Source: Parapedobacter pyrenivorans (GTDB lineage Bacteria; Bacteroidota; Bacteroidia; Sphingobacteriales; Sphingobacteriaceae). From it: a DNA stretch of 64,000 nt. The position numbers and the translations under genes were made by a program. A model generated the notes under the pieces. It had not been told where the DNA came from and made no database searches. It was given only the letters and a program-made list of their open reading frames with translations. Location of the stretch: the NCBI RefSeq assembly GCF_014636865.1, contig NZ_BMER01000001.1, positions 1,476,718 through 1,540,717 on the forward strand. The letters are read 5' to 3'. Positions 61,730-64,000 of this stretch are shown piece after piece (position 1 is the stretch's first letter; each line of letters begins with the position of its first letter).

Positions 61730-61755
61730 TTTTAGCCTATTGCAAACCCGAATCC
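61730..61755 (+). repeat. Palindromic repeat fragment, left arm only
   Basis: TTTTAGCCTATTGCAAACCC and a few more bases match the left arm. It is preceded by the conserved flank TTTCCATCCCCATTG (61715-61729). Core and right arm are absent. Confidence 0.65.
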
Positions 61756-61773
61756 CTTTCCTACCTACAATTG

Positions 61774-61827
61774 TTTTAGCCCGTTGCGCAAGCGCCCTGG
61801 ATCCAGACGACGCGCAACAGGCTAAAA
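61774..61827 (+). repeat. Palindromic repeat, 54-bp internally deleted copy
   Basis: Arms TTTTAGCCCGTTGCG and CGCAACAGGCTAAAA are intact, but the core between (CAAGCGCCCTGGATCCAGAC) lacks the CCTAGGATACAGTAG part, leaving 54 bp. It ends 8 bp before the stop of the partial permease. Confidence 0.85.
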
Positions 61828-61835
61828 CCAACCCA

Positions 61836-64000
61836 TCACTCATCCCTCAAACTATCCACCGGATTCGCCAATGCCGCCCTTATCGCCTGCCAACTTACCG
61901 TGAGCAGCGCAATTACCAGCGCCGCCAAGCCTGCCATTGCAAACATCCACCACTCCATATCAATGCGGTAAGCAAAATCATCCAGCCACTTGTTCATCAT
62001 CCACCAAACAATCGGTGAGGCAATCACCACGGCCACGAGCACCAGCTTGATAAAACCTCCTGATAGAAGCGCTACTATTCCAGACACTGATGCGCCAAGC
62101 ACTTTGCGGATGCCGATCTCCTTTATGCGTTGTTGCGCAGTATGCAGGATGAGGCCGAATACGCCCATGGCTGAAAGGAATAGCATTAAGCCGCTAAAGA
62201 ACGAGAATAAAGTCTGCTGCTTCTGCTCGGCCTCATATTGCTTATCTAAAATATCAGTTACCCATTGCGCATCCAACAAGCGATTGGGATAAAAATCCTT
62301 CGATAGCTTCACCAGCGATTGTTGCGCTTGCCGTCCCATACCCGGCGTGGCGCGGATAAACATCCCGGTATCATCGGGGTTCTGTTCTGCAAAGATGAAC
62401 ACGGGGCCTAGGGCGTGGTGTAGGGATTCGCGGTGGAAATCTTGTAGGATGCCAACCGGTGTATAACCTAATTTTGGGATGGTCACACCCAACTTTTGGA
62501 TACCTAATTGCTTAGCGGTAGACGCCGGAATCAGTGCCGAACGCGAGTTGATGTATTGGCGTCGTTCAAGGCTATCCATTTCGGAGGCGGCCATCATGTC
62601 AAAGACATCTGTCCCGTACGCCGCGTCTAGGTATCGGCCTTGTTGGAGTTTGAAATCCAGCGTACGTGTAAAATCGAAGTCGGCAACGATGAAATGTATG
62701 GCAATTTTTTCATTCTCCTTTTGCGGATGGTCAAACGAAGGCCGGGAGAAGATGGTGTTGCCGTCCACAGGATTCCAACTGGCGATACTGGCGGCTTCAA
62801 TACCCGGTAGCTTCTTCAGTTCGGTTTTGAATAGTTCTCCTTTTCCTTCCCAGTTGCGGAAGCCAATATGTAGCAGGCTTTCTTTGTCGTATCCAATGGG
62901 TTTGTTGGTTAGGTAATTCACTTGATGCCTCACCACCAGCAGTGCTATCAATACCGCGATTGCGATCGTAAATTGCAGAACAACCAACGCTTTCCGCAAA
63001 CCACCTGCGCTGAAGAGATTGCCTTGAAAGAGCTTGCCGCGTAGCGTGTTGGATGGCTTGAGTCCTGATAGTATCCAAGCGGGGTAAGCGCCGGTAAGAG
63101 CACTTACTCCAAAAACAAGCAACAAGGTAATGCTTAATATACGGGAGTCGATTAGCAGCGAATGTTCCAATTTATGGTCCATAAAGCTTTCTACCACGGG
63201 TAATGCCAGTGCATAGAGGGCGATGGCGACTAGTGTGCTTATCAAGAAAAATAATAGGGACTCCGTGAGGAATTGCCCGACAAGCTGACTGCGTTGAGCG
63301 CCAAGAATTTTGCGAACTCCTGTCTCTTTAAGCCGTTGCATCGCTTGAGCGGTACAGAGGTTTACAAAGTTGATGCAGGCAATGAGCAGGAGCAGGACGC
63401 CGACACCGATGAGGATATAGATGGTGCTGCGATTGCCTCGCGCAGTGATTGCGCTGTCGTAGTCGGAGTCGAGGTAAACATCGGTGATGGGCTGTAACCC
63501 GTAGACTTGCTCGCCTTCCTTCAGTTCAATGTAATGCCGTACCCAGTTGTTCATCTTTTTAGTGAATGCTTGCGGATCCGTTCCAGGTTCTAGCAGATAG
63601 TAGACTCTTGAGTGGAAGAAGGATCCATCTTTGCTTAATGTGGCATTTGTGGGTTTGGTGAGGGCGACGACATCTGCCCGAAGGTGGGTGTTTTCAGGGA
63701 TGTTTTTGATGATTCCCGTGATTAGGAAGGTGTGCTTTTCGTTACTCCACGTGGGCACATCTTCGATAATTTTTCCGACAGGATTCTGGTCCTTGAAATA
63801 CGTATCACGGAAGCGTTCGGTAATCAGTAGGTTCGTTTGCCCGGCGATGAAGTTAGGGCGCCGACCATCGACAGGTACCAAATCAAGCATGTCGAACGCA
63901 TTGGTGTCGGCATTCAGCACCCGCGCCGCAATACCGTCAGGATTTTCTAAGCCCAAACGGAATCGCTGTTTGACCGTCGATATTTGGGAAAATTGTACGA
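61836..64000 (-). CDS. FtsX/MacB-type ABC transporter permease (array member 11, partial)
   Basis: 721 residues visible; the frame is open through the right edge of the window (…QISTVKQRFRLGLENPDG), so the start lies beyond it. Only the N-terminal helix and beginning of the first periplasmic domain are missing. First FtsX: INFVNLCTAQAMQRLKETGVRKILGAQRSQLVGQFLTESLL. Second FtsX: QRIKEIGIRKVLGASVSGIVALLSGGFIKLVLVAVVIAS. It ends TVSWQAIRAALANPVDSLRDE. The 3' end and the periplasmic part resemble member 7. A 54-bp repeat lies 8 bp after the stop. The TTG at 63954-63956 is an internal codon, not the start. Confidence 0.92.
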   Translation of the reverse strand, partial: VQFSQISTVKQRFRLGLENPDGIAARVLNADTNAFDMLDLVPVDGRRPNFIAGQTNLLITERFRDTYFKDQNPVGKIIEDVPTWSNEKHTFLITGIIKNIPENTHLRADVVALTKPTNATLSKDGSFFHSRVYYLLEPGTDPQAFTKKMNNWVRHYIELKEGEQVYGLQPITDVYLDSDYDSAITARGNRSTIYILIGVGVLLLLIACINFVNLCTAQAMQRLKETGVRKILGAQRSQLVGQFLTESLLFFLISTLVAIALYALALPVVESFMDHKLEHSLLIDSRILSITLLLVFGVSALTGAYPAWILSGLKPSNTLRGKLFQGNLFSAGGLRKALVVLQFTIAIAVLIALLVVRHQVNYLTNKPIGYDKESLLHIGFRNWEGKGELFKTELKKLPGIEAASIASWNPVDGNTIFSRPSFDHPQKENEKIAIHFIVADFDFTRTLDFKLQQGRYLDAAYGTDVFDMMAASEMDSLERRQYINSRSALIPASTAKQLGIQKLGVTIPKLGYTPVGILQDFHRESLHHALGPVFIFAEQNPDDTGMFIRATPGMGRQAQQSLVKLSKDFYPNRLLDAQWVTDILDKQYEAEQKQQTLFSFFSGLMLFLSAMGVFGLILHTAQQRIKEIGIRKVLGASVSGIVALLSGGFIKLVLVAVVIASPIVWWMMNKWLDDFAYRIDMEWWMFAMAGLAALVIALLTVSWQAIRAALANPVDSLRDE

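Noticed and set aside
35334-61827. The regular repeats as a CRISPR array
   Set aside because: Copies are dispersed between genes, are 77 bp palindromes, and have no uniform short spacers or cas genes.
63954-63956. TTG as start codon of the right-edge permease
   Set aside because: The frame is open to the window edge and the preceding residues fit the periplasmic domain of the family, so the gene is simply cut by the window.

Overview
The window reads as chromosomal DNA of a Bacteroidota bacterium, probably from the Sphingobacteriales. The genus cannot be fixed from the sequence. Evidence: ten perfect copies of the phylum's -7 promoter box (TAnnTTTG) just upstream of genes, few Shine-Dalgarno sites, many short lipoproteins with LxxC lipoboxes, LytTR regulators, an ECF sigma factor with a TPR partner, and the roughly 800-residue two-module FtsX permeases typical of the group. 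No rRNA, tRNA, CRISPR, transposase or phage gene was found.

Left part (1-10.9 kb): a gene end, a lipoprotein, a CLC chloride channel/transporter and a PiT phosphate transporter with a helical C-terminal extension. A leftward run of six envelope genes follows (10854 to 5269): beta-barrel protein, three lipoproteins (one collagen-like with a 63-bp tandem repeat), an OmpA-type protein and one more lipoprotein.

Middle part (11-34 kb): a TPR-CHAT caspase-like protein sits tail to tail with an ECF sigma factor/TPR membrane protein pair, a candidate signalling or cell-fate module. Next come cytochrome bd oxidase (cydAB), a PhnA/YjdM protein, a RidA-like protein, a methyltransferase-like protein, and a sensory block (LytTR regulator, Crp/Fnr regulator, NarL regulator plus TPR histidine kinase, second LytTR regulator with a 42-residue membrane peptide). 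A second envelope island holds lipoproteins, another OmpA-type paralogue and a protein with an HEEFH motif.

Right part (33.8-64 kb): a tandem array of ten complete and one partial FtsX/MacB-type permease genes on the minus strand plus a collapsed pseudogene, with no ABC ATPase gene in the window. The array carries three unusual signals. (1) Three promoter regions share one geometry: a perfect palindrome TGTTCGATATCGAACA, a degenerate second palindrome exactly 21 bp further upstream, and a sigma-54-like -24/-12 element (TGG-N9-TGT) exactly 61.5 bp downstream of the first palindrome's centre. (2) A 77-bp palindromic repeat, whole or in part, lies within about 12 bp of the stop codon of eight permease genes, sometimes in tandem, always in one orientation, and nowhere else in the window. 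(3) Four genes share a leader motif AACTACTAAA just before the start codon. A VapBC-type toxin-antitoxin pair interrupts the array and an HSL-type esterase borders it. My reading is a recently expanded regulon of cell-envelope transport or stress permeases, switched by a sigma-54 activator encoded elsewhere and reshaped by recombination at repeats and near-identical 3' ends.
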